Made by a program: the position numbers and the translations under genes | Assembly (NCBI RefSeq): GCF_002751875.1 | Contig: NZ_NMZM01000011.1 | Coordinates: forward strand, 28,149-92,148 | DNA: 64,000 nucleotides | Direction of reading: 5' to 3' | Source of the DNA: Oceaniglobus indicus | GTDB lineage: Bacteria; Pseudomonadota; Alphaproteobacteria; Rhodobacterales; Rhodobacteraceae | Notes under the pieces: model-generated | Seen by the model: only the letters and a program-made list of their open reading frames with translations | The model's database searches: none | What the model was told of the DNA's origin: nothing | Part shown: positions 9,441-17,776 of the stretch, piece after piece | Position numbering within the stretch: position 1 is the stretch's first letter | Layout: each line of letters begins with the position of its first letter

Positions 9441-10970
9441 ATGGCAGAGCACGCAGCCACCCGACTGAGCGATCTGGCGGAAAACCAGCCGACCGAGGTC
9501 GATCTGGACGGCACGCCCGTTCTGTTGATCCGGCGAGGCGACACTGTTCATGCCCTGGCCGCCAAATGCCCGCATCGCGGTGTTCCCCTGTCAAAAGGCG
9601 TGGTGAGCGGGGACCGCATCGTGTGCGCGGCGCACCGGGCTTCGTTCGCAATCGACTCGGGCGAAGTGCTGGCGCCGCCCGCCTGTGAAAACCTGGCGCG
9701 CTATGACGTCCGCATCGACGGTGACGATGTTTTCGTGACCGTTCCGTCCGACAGCGTCGCGCACCCCCTGCCCGCCATGGCGCGCGGCGGTGACGATAGC
9801 CGCCGGTTCGTCATCATCGGCGCCGGCGCGGCCGGTTGGCGCGCCGCCGAGACACTGCGCCGCGAGGGGTTCGGGGGCGACATCGTCGTGCTGAGCGATG
9901 AGCCGCACGGCCCGCTGGACCGGGTCGAACTGTCGAAAGGGTATCTGGCGGGCGACGGAACACCCGACGTCCCCTTGGTGCGCCGCGACGCGGACCGCGC
10001 CGAACTGGACATCGAACTGCGCCACGCCAGCGTCGCCGAGGTCGACACCGACACGCGCGAGGTGGTTCTGCGCCATTCTTCCGAACGCATCGACTATGAT
10101 CGGCTGCTGATCGCGACGGGCAGCGCGCCGCGCAGGTTGGACCCGGATCGCGCACACCTGAAGGGTGTCCACACGCTGCGCACGGTGGCCGATGCCGACA
10201 GGATCCGCGACGATCTGGCCCATTGGCCCGGCAAGAGGCCCTGTCGCGTGGCCATCATCGGCGGCGGCTTCATCGGGCTCGAGGTTGCCGCGGGGCTCAG
10301 CGGACGGGACGGCGTCGAGGTGACCGTGATCATGAACGGCGACGTTCCTTTGAAAGCGGTGTTCGGGGCCGAGGCAGGCCAACGCATCATGCAGGAACAT
10401 CGCGATGCCGGTGTCCGGTTCGTGACCTCGGCCAAGGTCGACAACATTGCCGGCGACAGTCGCGTCAGCCGTGTCTGCCTCGGCTCCGGGGACCACGTCG
10501 AAACCGACTTGGTGCTGATCGCGATCGGAGCAAAGCCGCGCACCGAGTTCCTGCCTTTCAAACGGGCCGACGACGGCAGCATAGAAGTGAACGCGGATCT
10601 GTCGGTGCCAGGGTTCGATGACGTTTTCCTCGCGGGCGACATCGCCCGTGTGCCAACACCCTGGGGCAAGATGCGAATCGAACATTGGCGGTTTGCCCAG
10701 GAAACCGGAGAGCTGGCGGCGCGCAACATGCTGGGCCGGAACCAAAGCTATGACAGCACGCCGTTCTTCTGGACCAGGCAACAGGCACCGGGATCCTATA
10801 CTTATACCGGCCATGCCGGCACGTGGGACAGGATCAGCGGCACTCCCGAGGGCAAGACGTTCCGGGTCGATTACATCGCCGATGGCCTGACCCACGCGAT
10901 CCTGGCGCTGGGATTCGATGACGATGTGACATTGGCCGAACGCAAGATGGCCGGCAAGGGGCCGATCTAG
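9441..10970 (+). CDS. Rieske [2Fe-2S]/FAD pyridine-nucleotide oxidoreductase fusion
   Basis: The protein has 509 residues. Residues 1-105 form a Rieske domain with C43-P-H45 and C62-A-A-H65 as cluster ligands. Residues about 125-450 form a two-dinucleotide-binding FAD/NAD(P)H oxidoreductase (FVIIGAGAAGWRAAETL; then AIIGGGFIGLEVA; then DDVFLAGDIAR). This architecture is that of AIFM3-like or ferredoxin-reductase-like proteins that pass electrons from NAD(P)H. The ATG at 9441 follows GCAGGAG, and upstream in-frame codons are not conserved-looking. It has no adjacent oxygenase gene, so its electron acceptor is unknown. Confidence 0.85.
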   Translation: MAEHAATRLSDLAENQPTEVDLDGTPVLLIRRGDTVHALAAKCPHRGVPLSKGVVSGDRIVCAAHRASFAIDSGEVLAPPACENLARYDVRIDGDDVFVTVPSDSVAHPLPAMARGGDDSRRFVIIGAGAAGWRAAETLRREGFGGDIVVLSDEPHGPLDRVELSKGYLAGDGTPDVPLVRRDADRAELDIELRHASVAEVDTDTREVVLRHSSERIDYDRLLIATGSAPRRLDPDRAHLKGVHTLRTVADADRIRDDLAHWPGKRPCRVAIIGGGFIGLEVAAGLSGRDGVEVTVIMNGDVPLKAVFGAEAGQRIMQEHRDAGVRFVTSAKVDNIAGDSRVSRVCLGSGDHVETDLVLIAIGAKPRTEFLPFKRADDGSIEVNADLSVPGFDDVFLAGDIARVPTPWGKMRIEHWRFAQETGELAARNMLGRNQSYDSTPFFWTRQQAPGSYTYTGHAGTWDRISGTPEGKTFRVDYIADGLTHAILALGFDDDVTLAERKMAGKGPI

Positions 10971-11168
10971 ACCGCTTGTCGCCCCCGACGATTGCATCGG
11001 CTTTGGCGCCGAAACCGTCGCGCGGCCGTTCGGCCCTTGCATCTGACGTTTTTGTGAACGTGGCCGCGGCGCTTCATGTGGGATACATTGCGGCGTTCGG
11101 GCGTTGAACACATATGCCCTTGGTGGCATGTGATGTCTGACCATTTACACGACCGTTGAAGGACTGCC

Positions 11169-11732
11169 ATGCTTACACGTCGTCATTTCATCCAGACCGG
11201 AGCATCGCTTGCGGTTCTGACCCCCCTCGGCGTTTCGGCCCATGTCGGCGCCCCCCACACCACGCCCGAAAGCTTCGATCCCGTCGTCAAGCGGATCCGC
11301 GATGACGTGGCCCCGGGAAGCATCCATGTGTTTCCCGAATACTTCGTGCTGTACTTCGTCACCGAACCCGGCGTGGCGATCGAATACCATGTCGCCGTCG
11401 GCGATGCGGGACGCAACCTGAAGGGCGGCGCAACGATCCGGCGCAAGGAAGAATGGCCCAGCTGGACGCCGACCCAGAACATGATCCGCCGTGAGCCCGA
11501 GAAATACGCCAAATACGCCGGCGGCGTGCCCGGCGGCCCCGACAACCCCCTGGGGGCACGGGCGCTGTATCTGTATCGCGGCAATCGCGACACCTATTAC
11601 CGGATCCACGGCACGCCACAGCCCTGGACCATCGGCACCGCCGTGTCGTCGGGCTGTATCCGGCTGAAGAACGAGCACGTGATCGGGCTTTATGACCGGG
11701 TCAAGCTGGGCGCGCCGGTCAAGGTCTACTGA
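11169..11732 (+). CDS. L,D-transpeptidase (ErfK/YbiS/YkuD family)
   Basis: The protein has 187 residues. A twin-arginine-type leader (TRRHFIQTGASLAVLTPLG) precedes a YkuD catalytic domain. The active-site block is HGTPQPWTIGTAVSSGCIRL, with the family motif HxxN-like His and SxGCIRL, whose Cys is the nucleophile. These periplasmic enzymes form 3-3 crosslinks in peptidoglycan or attach lipoproteins to it. The last 7 bases overlap the end of the convergent crtE gene. Confidence 0.88.
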   Translation: MLTRRHFIQTGASLAVLTPLGVSAHVGAPHTTPESFDPVVKRIRDDVAPGSIHVFPEYFVLYFVTEPGVAIEYHVAVGDAGRNLKGGATIRRKEEWPSWTPTQNMIRREPEKYAKYAGGVPGGPDNPLGARALYLYRGNRDTYYRIHGTPQPWTIGTAVSSGCIRLKNEHVIGLYDRVKLGAPVKVY

Positions 11733-12616
11733 CCCGGCGCCCGGACGCCGTTGTCAGCACGGTGGCCGGGCACGCCCAGGCGTTGCGCATACCCGCGCAC
11801 CATGTCCGCAAACTCGCGCTGGCCGCCGCAGGGCGGGATTGCCGCGATGGCACTGTCGATCAGGTCGTCGAAGCGTTGGCGCGCGCCATGAACGCCAAGC
11901 CGGGACACCGCGTTCGGGCGATGGTGTCGGCCGTCCTGATCCGTGGGCTTGCCAAGCGCCGCGGCATCGCCTGTCACATCGCTCATGTCATCGGCGATCT
12001 GGAACGCCTCGCCCAGTTTCGCGCCCACGTCCTCCCAAGGGCGCGGCGCCTGGCCGGCAGCCAGCGCACCCATCGCCGTCGCCGCCACGAACAGCGCGCC
12101 GGTCTTGGCCCGATGATAGGCCGACAGATCGATGTCGGGTTCGCTCTCCCACCCCTGCCCCGCACAGATCCCGCCATGCATCCCGGTGCCTTGCGTCAGG
12201 GCCCGGATCATCGCGATGCCGGTGGCCGAATCGTTCACCGCCGCGCGCGCCAGAACGTCGAAGGCAAGAACGATCAGGCTGTCACCCGCCAACACGGCCA
12301 CTTGCTGCGAGAACGCGCGATGCACCGTGGGTTTGCCGCGCCGGATGTCCGCATCGTCAAAGCACGGCAGGTCGTCGTGAACCAGGCTTGCGGAATGAAC
12401 CAGCTCAAGCGAGACCGCGGCGGCATCCGCCAGATCGGAGCGCGGATCACCACAAGCGGCCGCCACAGACAGGCACAGGGTCGGCCGGATCCGCGCGCCC
12501 CCCGGCAAAACCGCATATTCGACGGCAGCCGCAAGACGCGAAGGGCATAGATCGGCACCGGCCATATGGAGTGCGTTCGCCATGGCACGCTCGATGCGTG
12601 CCTCAAAGGGCTTCAT
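11726..12616 (-). CDS. crtE: Geranylgeranyl diphosphate synthase-type polyprenyl synthetase
   Basis: The protein has 296 residues, the length of Rhodobacter CrtE. It makes C20 (or C15) prenyl diphosphate from isopentenyl and allylic diphosphates. The first aspartate-rich motif is DDLPCFDD (from D81), preceded by LELVHSASLVH; the second is DDMSD at 209-213. The ATG at 12616 gives the normal family N-terminus. tspO lies 40 bp upstream in the same direction; in photosynthesis gene clusters crtE and tspO are close neighbours. Housekeeping IspA (farnesyl diphosphate synthase) is an alternative, but the location favours CrtE. Confidence 0.75.
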   Translation of the reverse strand: MKPFEARIERAMANALHMAGADLCPSRLAAAVEYAVLPGGARIRPTLCLSVAAACGDPRSDLADAAAVSLELVHSASLVHDDLPCFDDADIRRGKPTVHRAFSQQVAVLAGDSLIVLAFDVLARAAVNDSATGIAMIRALTQGTGMHGGICAGQGWESEPDIDLSAYHRAKTGALFVAATAMGALAAGQAPRPWEDVGAKLGEAFQIADDMSDVTGDAAALGKPTDQDGRHHRPNAVSRLGVHGARQRFDDLIDSAIAAIPPCGGQREFADMVRGYAQRLGVPGHRADNGVRAPGQ

Positions 12617-12656
12617 GCCGCATTCCTGCGATCCAGCCCCACGGCGACACAGGTCA

Positions 12657-13136
12657 TCACGCGTCGCTCCGTTGGCCGGCACTCGCCTGAGGGTTCAACC
12701 GCCAGACCGAGAAGTTGAGCGCGCCCGCCACCGTCACCCACAACAGATAAGGCAGGAAAAGCGCGCCCGCGATCATGTCGACCTGAAAGAACGCGACCAT
12801 GGTAAGTGCGACCGCCAGCCACAAGGCGGCGATCACGACCAGCCCCGCCCGCATCATCCTGAGGCCGAAAAACACGGGCGTCCACACGGCGTTGAGGGTG
12901 ATCTGCAACGCCCACAGTGCGAGGGCCATTGTATTGCCCGCGTTGTCGGCCACCCGTGCGGCGGCAATCGCGATCAGGATGTAGAGCACCGTCCAGATCA
13001 CCGGAAACGCACGGTTGGGAGGCGTCCAGCCTGGCTTGGCCAAATCGCGATACCATTCGCCGGGCCGAATCAGCACACCGGTCGCCGCTGCCGCGGCGCA
13101 GGTGGCCATGAATACGAGAAACAACATCCAATCCAT
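12657..13136 (-). CDS. tspO: TspO/MBR family tryptophan-rich sensory protein
   Basis: The protein has 159 residues and five membrane helices. Family motifs are WYRDLAKPGWTPPNRAFPVIW near residue 30, then LNAVWTPVFFGL and a C-terminal LNFSVWRLN. TspO (CrtK) is an outer-membrane tetrapyrrole/oxygen-responsive protein of Rhodobacter that tunes photosynthesis gene expression. The gene sits with carotenoid genes in those organisms. The ATG at 13136 is preferred to a TTG two codons upstream; neither has a clear ribosome-binding site. Confidence 0.88.
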   Translation of the reverse strand: MDWMLFLVFMATCAAAAATGVLIRPGEWYRDLAKPGWTPPNRAFPVIWTVLYILIAIAAARVADNAGNTMALALWALQITLNAVWTPVFFGLRMMRAGLVVIAALWLAVALTMVAFFQVDMIAGALFLPYLLWVTVAGALNFSVWRLNPQASAGQRSDA

Positions 13137-13299
13137 ACCCAACAGATAACGCCACCGGGCGGCGTTTCCAATGACCGCATGACAAGATACCGCCCATGGA
13201 CCAGCGGAGCTGTCGATGATCGGAGCGATATCAGGCTACACGGTCGCGGTGCTAGACATTACATCGTGTTATCAATGGCTTAGAAAATACCCGCCGATC

Positions 13300-13315
13300 G
13301 TAACCCGCGGGTTAC
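13300..13315. repeat. 16-bp perfect palindrome, candidate parS copy 1
   Basis: GTAACCCGCGGGTTAC is perfectly self-complementary. An identical copy starts 35 bp further on, overlapping the parB stop codon. Paired palindromes next to parB are the expected binding site of ParB (centromere, parS). Confidence 0.7.
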
Positions 13316-13334
13316 CACCGACCGAACCAGCTGA

Positions 13335-13350
13335 GTAACCCGCGGGTTAC
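13335..13350. repeat. 16-bp perfect palindrome, candidate parS copy 2
   Basis: This is the second identical copy of GTAACCCGCGGGTTAC. It contains the TAA stop of parB (13347-13349). I found only these two full copies in the window. Confidence 0.7.
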
Positions 13351-14408
13351 TCGGGCTTCATGCGCCCCAGTTCGGCCTCGAACGCCCGTATCGCGCGATC
13401 CAGAACCGGGCGCGGCACCTTGGTGAAATCCATGGGGCTGACGATTCTGCACTCGCCCCGCCGCGCCGTGACCTTCAGGTCACCGTGGTGAAACTCGAAC
13501 TTCTCGCGCGGCGCATCGGCGGCGCGGCGGGCTGTTGGCGCTGCTGCGGACTTCACGAATGCGGCCAGCGCCCGCGCCTGATCTTCGCGGCCCGTCACGG
13601 TGGCCAGGTCACGGCGCAACTTGTCGACGTCGCCCTGCCCCGACTTCAACAGGCGCGCCACATCGACACCAAGGTTGCGCGATATGTCCTTGGGCCAACG
13701 CAAATCCGAACCGAGCTCGGTCAACAGGTAGACAAAGCTGCGGATGTAGGACCGCTTCATCTTGTGCAGCGAGGCATAAAGCCGCCCGACAAGCGCATCG
13801 GCGTCACCATGACCAACGCCCTCGTCGGACGCCGCCGTGATCGCCACCTGCGCCATCTCGGCGAAGGACAGATCCTCGCGCACGACGTTTTCCTCGACCA
13901 TGTCGATATAGCGGTCCAGGCGGTCGCCCTGCCCCGTTTCGATCCGCGCAACGACCCGCGCGAAGTCATCGGAGCCGGTTTCGGCAAACAGTTGCGACAG
14001 CGCCGTCAACCGTCGCCATCCCTTCTTCAGCTGGTATTGCCCGTCGGCCCCGACGTAAACCTCGATCGGCTCCTTCTGGCCACGCTCGCGGATCGAGGCC
14101 TTCAACTCTTCCATCTCGTCGGATCCGGCGACGGCGTCCAAATCCATCCGGTCGCGCGGCAATTCATCCGTTGCGATCTGCGACAGAGGCAGCGCGGTCA
14201 GAACGCGGCCTTCGGCCTGCGCCTCGCGGAAGGCCTTGGCGTCCTCGGCGTTCTGGCGCCGCTGCACGACCTTTGCCTCGGTCGTTTCCTTCAGGTTCAC
14301 GGCGGTGTCGCGCACTGCCGCACCCATCGGCCCCACCGACCGTTCGCGGCGCGGATTGTCGGCGGCGGGCCCCAGGTCGGTGAAGCCGAATTTGTTCTTG
14401 CTCGACAT
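13347..14408 (-). CDS. parB: ParB/Spo0J-type plasmid partition protein
   Basis: The protein has 353 residues. The ParB N-terminal domain is visible around residues 90-150 (ELKASIRERGQKEPIEVYV, then LKKGWRRLTAL). It is followed by a helix-turn-helix-bearing region with the ENVVREDLSFAEMA box that contacts parS. It binds the centromere and works with ParA to segregate the replicon. The ATG at 14408 lies one base after the parA stop, with GGGGAG 7 bases upstream inside parA, so the two are coupled. The downstream palindromes are the likely binding sites. Confidence 0.88.
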   Translation of the reverse strand: MSSKNKFGFTDLGPAADNPRRERSVGPMGAAVRDTAVNLKETTEAKVVQRRQNAEDAKAFREAQAEGRVLTALPLSQIATDELPRDRMDLDAVAGSDEMEELKASIRERGQKEPIEVYVGADGQYQLKKGWRRLTALSQLFAETGSDDFARVVARIETGQGDRLDRYIDMVEENVVREDLSFAEMAQVAITAASDEGVGHGDADALVGRLYASLHKMKRSYIRSFVYLLTELGSDLRWPKDISRNLGVDVARLLKSGQGDVDKLRRDLATVTGREDQARALAAFVKSAAAPTARRAADAPREKFEFHHGDLKVTARRGECRIVSPMDFTKVPRPVLDRAIRAFEAELGRMKPE

Positions 14409-14409
14409 C

Positions 14410-15717
14410 TCAATGCTCCCCTTTCTTTTCGACATTGGCCGACCACGCGGCCAACACGGTATCGCGGAACTCGCCATAGGCACGATCGAAGCTCTGGCGC
14501 GCGCGCTTCCACGTCTCACGCGTCATCTGGCGGTAATCCTGTTCATAAACCGACATCTGGAACCGTCCCGATTGCTCCACCGCACGGGTCATCTCGATGG
14601 GGTTCTGACAGACGTCATCACCAAAGACGTTGCGGAAGGCATCCATCATCGCAACGTGAAGGGGGTTTGTCGCCTCGAAGCGGGTCATCAGCACCCGAAT
14701 ATCGAAGAACCGCTTCGGCAGCGAGATGCCGGCGTCCGCCGCCAGATCCGCAAAGCCGTCTGAAATATCCGCCATGGCATCGCCCAGCTGACCCAGATAG
14801 CTGGTCGTGCTGTCGTACTCCCAGTATCCGGGTCCCGAGGGAATATAGAGGATGTCGGCCGCAAACGCCGCGTTCAGGGATTGATAGCCGATGGCCGGCG
14901 GACAGTCGAAGATGATCAGATCGTATTGGTCGTCGGGCAGTTCATCGAGATAGCGCGCCACGCAGCCGAAAAAGCTCCACGCCTTGTGCAGCGAGCGATA
15001 TTGCGCGCTGGCAAATTCGACGAAGGCGGCATTGGCACAGGACGGGATGATGTCGATTGTGGGCCAGCATGTGTGCTGAATGAAATCCTGAACACGCTGG
15101 GCGCCGATCGATTGCACATCGTCAGGCAGTTCGTCACTGGCGGGGTAGGGGCAGTCGTCGGGGTCGTCGAAACTTTCGGCGATGCGGTCGGCCTCGCGAC
15201 AGAGATCCCGGCACATGATGCCCCAGACGGTGTTCCATTCACGCACCTCGGTGATGCCCATGGAATGGGTCAGCGTGGCCTGAGGGTCGAAATCGACGCA
15301 GAGCACGCGGTATCCATCCAAGGCCGCGGCGTTCGCCAGGTGCTGGGCGACCACGGTCTTGCCGACGCCACCCTTGAAATTCGAGACGGCAATCCGCATC
15401 GCCCGCCCCTTGGGTCGTTTCGCCATCAGGGATTTGCCCCGAAACCGGACGCGGCGGCGCAATTCGTTGATCTCCTCCAGGGTGAACCAGCGTTGCCGGC
15501 CATCTTCTTCCGTGACGCCTTGGGGCAGGGACGGATCGTCGGCCAGTTTCTTGCGCAATGTGTCGGCCGGTACGTCGAACATGAACTGACTGATCTCCCA
15601 GATCGAGAACGGGCGCAGCGTCTTGACCTCGCCCGGCGAAAAGGTCGCGCGCCGCACCGCGGTCTGCTGGACCAGGCTGCGTTCGTTCATCTGTTGAAGG
15701 TCTGTATGATCCCGCAT
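14410..15717 (-). CDS. parA: ParA-family partition ATPase
   Basis: The protein has 435 residues. An N-terminal MerR/helix-turn-helix-like DNA-binding region (residues 35-95, PFSIWEISQFMFDVPADTL) precedes the ATPase. The deviant Walker A KGGVGKT is at 115-121, followed by VLCVDFDPQATLT and DLIIFDCPPAIGYQSLNA. This long plasmid-type ParA with its own DNA-binding domain usually represses its promoter. The ATG at 15717 has a GAGAG-type site; the frame runs on upstream through the probable origin, which I take as non-coding. The gene is divergent from the initiator. Confidence 0.9.
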   Translation of the reverse strand: MRDHTDLQQMNERSLVQQTAVRRATFSPGEVKTLRPFSIWEISQFMFDVPADTLRKKLADDPSLPQGVTEEDGRQRWFTLEEINELRRRVRFRGKSLMAKRPKGRAMRIAVSNFKGGVGKTVVAQHLANAAALDGYRVLCVDFDPQATLTHSMGITEVREWNTVWGIMCRDLCREADRIAESFDDPDDCPYPASDELPDDVQSIGAQRVQDFIQHTCWPTIDIIPSCANAAFVEFASAQYRSLHKAWSFFGCVARYLDELPDDQYDLIIFDCPPAIGYQSLNAAFAADILYIPSGPGYWEYDSTTSYLGQLGDAMADISDGFADLAADAGISLPKRFFDIRVLMTRFEATNPLHVAMMDAFRNVFGDDVCQNPIEMTRAVEQSGRFQMSVYEQDYRQMTRETWKRARQSFDRAYGEFRDTVLAAWSANVEKKGEH

Positions 15718-15750
15718 CTCTGCTCTCTTGTTTTTTCTGCTGCCAAAACG

Positions 15751-15829
15751 GATAACGCGAAAAGCGGATATTTGCAAAATGGAATATTTCGTCCCGTCGC
15801 TTGCCCGAAGCGGGGCGATAACGGGAAAA
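15751..15829. repeat. Direct repeat GATAACGsGAAAA, two copies
   Basis: The copies are at 15751-15763 (central base c) and 15817-15829 (central base g). They start exactly 66 bp apart, about six helical turns, just upstream of parA. They are candidate operators or initiator boxes. Confidence 0.45.
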
Positions 15830-15903
15830 ACCTCGGGTAACTCGGCGATCCGCGTTGAAAGGCCCGGCGATGGGGTGACAGGGCGTTGCGCGCGGAATGC
15901 ATT

Positions 15904-15935
15904 TTGGTGACACGAACCCGCCGATTTGGTGTCAC
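15904..15935. repeat. Repeated near-palindrome TTGGTGwCAC, 22-bp spacing
   Basis: TTGGTGACAC (15904-15913) and TTGGTGTCAC (15926-15935) start 22 bp apart. A weaker third GGTGACA lies at 15874-15880. Each contains the quasi-palindrome GTG-N-CAC. They are candidate initiator-binding iterons. Confidence 0.45.
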
Positions 15936-16017
15936 ATGGCTGTCCCCCTTCACCATTCTTCACCGGATTCTCTTTCAGAAATTCAGAGAAGGGGGAAATC
16001 CTGTTTTTCCGCCACGC

Positions 16018-16048
16018 TTGACAGATGTCGGGATTTTCAGGCTAGATG
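16018..16048 (+). promoter_or_regulatory. Possible promoter of the initiator gene
   Basis: A consensus -35 TTGACA at 16018-16023 is followed after 18-19 bp by CTAGATG around 16042-16048, a weak -10. It lies about 70 bp upstream of the initiator start codon. Confidence 0.35.
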
Positions 16049-16116
16049 GTCCCAAGCAGAATCGGACCGAGATCCGGCAAAGCACGAAAACGCGCACCGG
16101 CAGGACAGGCGAAGAT

Positions 16117-16815
16117 ATGACGATGCATGGCAGGATCACGGGCCCCAAGGCGGGATCCGTCAAATACGACATATTGACTGCCATGACGGTGGCAGGGTTG
16201 CACGGCAGCCAGGGTCAGCGCGCCTCGATGCTGCGCCTCGCGGCGATCGTAACGGCACGGTATAACTGGAGCCGTGATGAGCTTTCCATGGGCCAGGCCG
16301 AGATGGCGCGCCTTTGGGCCGTCGACGAGCGCACGGCAAAACGCGAGGTCAAGCGGCTGCTGACGGGACGGATCCTGTTGTGCACGCGACCAGGCGTGCG
16401 GGGCAGGGTGGCCGCCTATCGCCTGAACATCGCGGAAATCTGTCGATTGTCCGAGCCGGTCTGGACCACGGTCGGCGCGGATTTTACCGAACGGATGCGG
16501 CAGCTTTCGGCGCCGGAAGCGGTGGCCGTGGTGCCGGACGGGGCCGCATCGCCCGCCGAAGTGGCGGTGCCGGCGGCACAGGGCAGATGGGGTGAGGTCC
16601 AGAAGGTCTTGCGTGATCTCGACCCGGCCGGCTACTCGGCGTGGTTTTCCAAGCTCGATTGCATCAGCGACGATGACGGCACGGTGCAGCTGGGCGTCAG
16701 AAGCGGCTTCGTGGGCCAGTATATCGAGACGCATCTGGACAAGACCCTGCGCGTCGCGGTGGCCGCCGTGTTCGGACCGGGCCAGACCGTCACCATCCGG
16801 GCCGGGGCGGCATGA
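16117..16815 (+). CDS. DnaA-like plasmid replication initiator (Rhodobacterales type)
   Basis: The protein has 232 residues. Residues about 20-110 look like a winged-helix DNA-binding domain (LSMGQAEMARLWAVDERTAK, then VKRLLTGRILLCTRPG). Residues about 150-230 match the DnaA N-terminal domain (WGEVQKVLRDLDPAGYSAWF, then GFVGQYIETHL). There is no AAA+ ATPase domain, so it is not chromosomal DnaA (about 450 residues). This matches the DnaA-like replicase class known from roseobacter plasmids, which is found with parAB. The ATG at 16117 has AGG at the right distance; the ATG two codons later is an alternative. Confidence 0.72.
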   Translation: MTMHGRITGPKAGSVKYDILTAMTVAGLHGSQGQRASMLRLAAIVTARYNWSRDELSMGQAEMARLWAVDERTAKREVKRLLTGRILLCTRPGVRGRVAAYRLNIAEICRLSEPVWTTVGADFTERMRQLSAPEAVAVVPDGAASPAEVAVPAAQGRWGEVQKVLRDLDPAGYSAWFSKLDCISDDDGTVQLGVRSGFVGQYIETHLDKTLRVAVAAVFGPGQTVTIRAGAA

Positions 16816-16833
16816 GTTCGCGCAGGGAACCGC

Positions 16834-17715
16834 TCAGCCGCGCCGCGTGACGCGGCGCGCATGCATCAGATAGATCGCCAGACTTGCGATCACGACGCTG
16901 CCGCCAAGGAAGGCCGGTCCACCAACGGCCTCACCCGTGCCGGCCCAGACCAGAAGCGGCCCGAGGGCGGTTTCCAGAAGCAACAACAGGCTGACATTCG
17001 CCGCATCGGTGAACCGCGACGCCAGCGACAGCATGAAGAACGATGCAGGCAGGATCCCGAGACCCGCAATGGCGATGGGGATCAGGTTGCCGTCCGTCAC
17101 ACCATTAGCGCCCGCCAGGATAAGCCCGCTTGCCCCGCTCAGCGCCGCGCCGGTGCCAAGGGTCAGCAGGATCGGCAGATGCCCGTGGGCGCGCAGCAGC
17201 ACGAAGGTCAGCGCCAGCGCGCCGGCCACAACCAGGCCGCCAAGCGCGCCAAGGAACGTCGCGACATCGAAGCCGACCGCGCCGCCGCCATCGCCGAACA
17301 CCGCGATGGCGATACCGCTCAGAACCGCGGCAATCGTGATCCAGGTGGCCGCGCCCGCGGTTTCGCCCAGCAGGATGCGCGCGAACACCGCGGCACAGAC
17401 GGGCACCGTGGCGACGCCGAACAGAACCACAGACACGGGCGCGACCGAGATCGACAGGCTGAACACCGCGGCGTTGACGAATTGGCAGGCGGCCACGGCC
17501 AGTCCCGCGCCACTGAACAGGAACCCCAGATCGCGCCGCCGGTGGCCGCTGGTGATGAACCAGACGGACAACAGGACCGGCGCGCTCAGCCCGCCGCGCC
17601 AAGCCATCATGGCAAATCCATCAAGCCCCGACAGCCGCATCATCAAGGTGTCGGGCGACAGCAACAGCGCCGCCGCCGTCGCAAGGAACAGCCCGAAGGA
17701 CGGCGACCGGGTCAT
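16834..17715 (-). CDS. EamA/DMT-family transporter
   Basis: The protein has 293 residues and ten predicted membrane helices in two EamA repeats. Residues such as MMAWRGGLSAPVLL in the first repeat and NVSLLLLLETALGPLLVW in the second are typical of RhaT/YdcZ-like drug/metabolite exporters. The substrate is unknown. The ATG at 17715 is used; a GTG at 17724 is an equally possible start. It is convergent with the initiator gene, 18 bp apart, and a perfect 9+9 hairpin overlaps its 3' end. Confidence 0.82.
   Translation of the reverse strand: MTRSPSFGLFLATAAALLLSPDTLMMRLSGLDGFAMMAWRGGLSAPVLLSVWFITSGHRRRDLGFLFSGAGLAVAACQFVNAAVFSLSISVAPVSVVLFGVATVPVCAAVFARILLGETAGAATWITIAAVLSGIAIAVFGDGGGAVGFDVATFLGALGGLVVAGALALTFVLLRAHGHLPILLTLGTGAALSGASGLILAGANGVTDGNLIPIAIAGLGILPASFFMLSLASRFTDAANVSLLLLLETALGPLLVWAGTGEAVGGPAFLGGSVVIASLAIYLMHARRVTRRG
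16839..16859. terminator. GC-rich hairpin at the convergent ends of the initiator and DMT genes
   Basis: CGCGCCGCG (16839-16847), a 3-base loop and CGCGGCGCG (16851-16859) form a perfect 9-bp stem. There is no T-run, so intrinsic termination is uncertain, but the position between convergent genes fits. Confidence 0.4.
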
Positions 17716-17776
17716 GGCGGACACGACAAGGGCCGCCGGTTGTCGCGGCGGCCCGATATGACGCAGGAGGGGATGA

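Larger units (their letters stand above)
15718..16116. other. Probable replication origin and control region between parA and the initiator gene
   Basis: This 399-bp non-coding gap sits between the divergent parA and initiator genes and is AT-richer near parA. Three groups of elements stand out. A 13-bp near-identical repeat GATAACGsGAAAA occurs at 15751 and 15817, 66 bp apart. GGTGwCA occurs at 15874, 15906 and 15928, at spacings of 32 and 22 bp. A dyad TTCTCT-N11-AGAGAA occupies 15968-15990. Spacings near whole helical turns suggest protein sites on one DNA face. No coding sequence is supported. Confidence 0.55.

Noticed and set aside
10971..11168. Small gene between the Rieske-FAD and L,D-transpeptidase genes
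   Set aside because: Short frames there have no coding character. An imperfect inverted repeat (CATATGCC/GGCATGTG near 11110) is present but too weak to call.
16117..16815. Chromosomal DnaA
   Set aside because: No AAA+ Walker motifs and only half the length; just the N-terminal DnaA-like fold is present, so a plasmid initiator is the better call.
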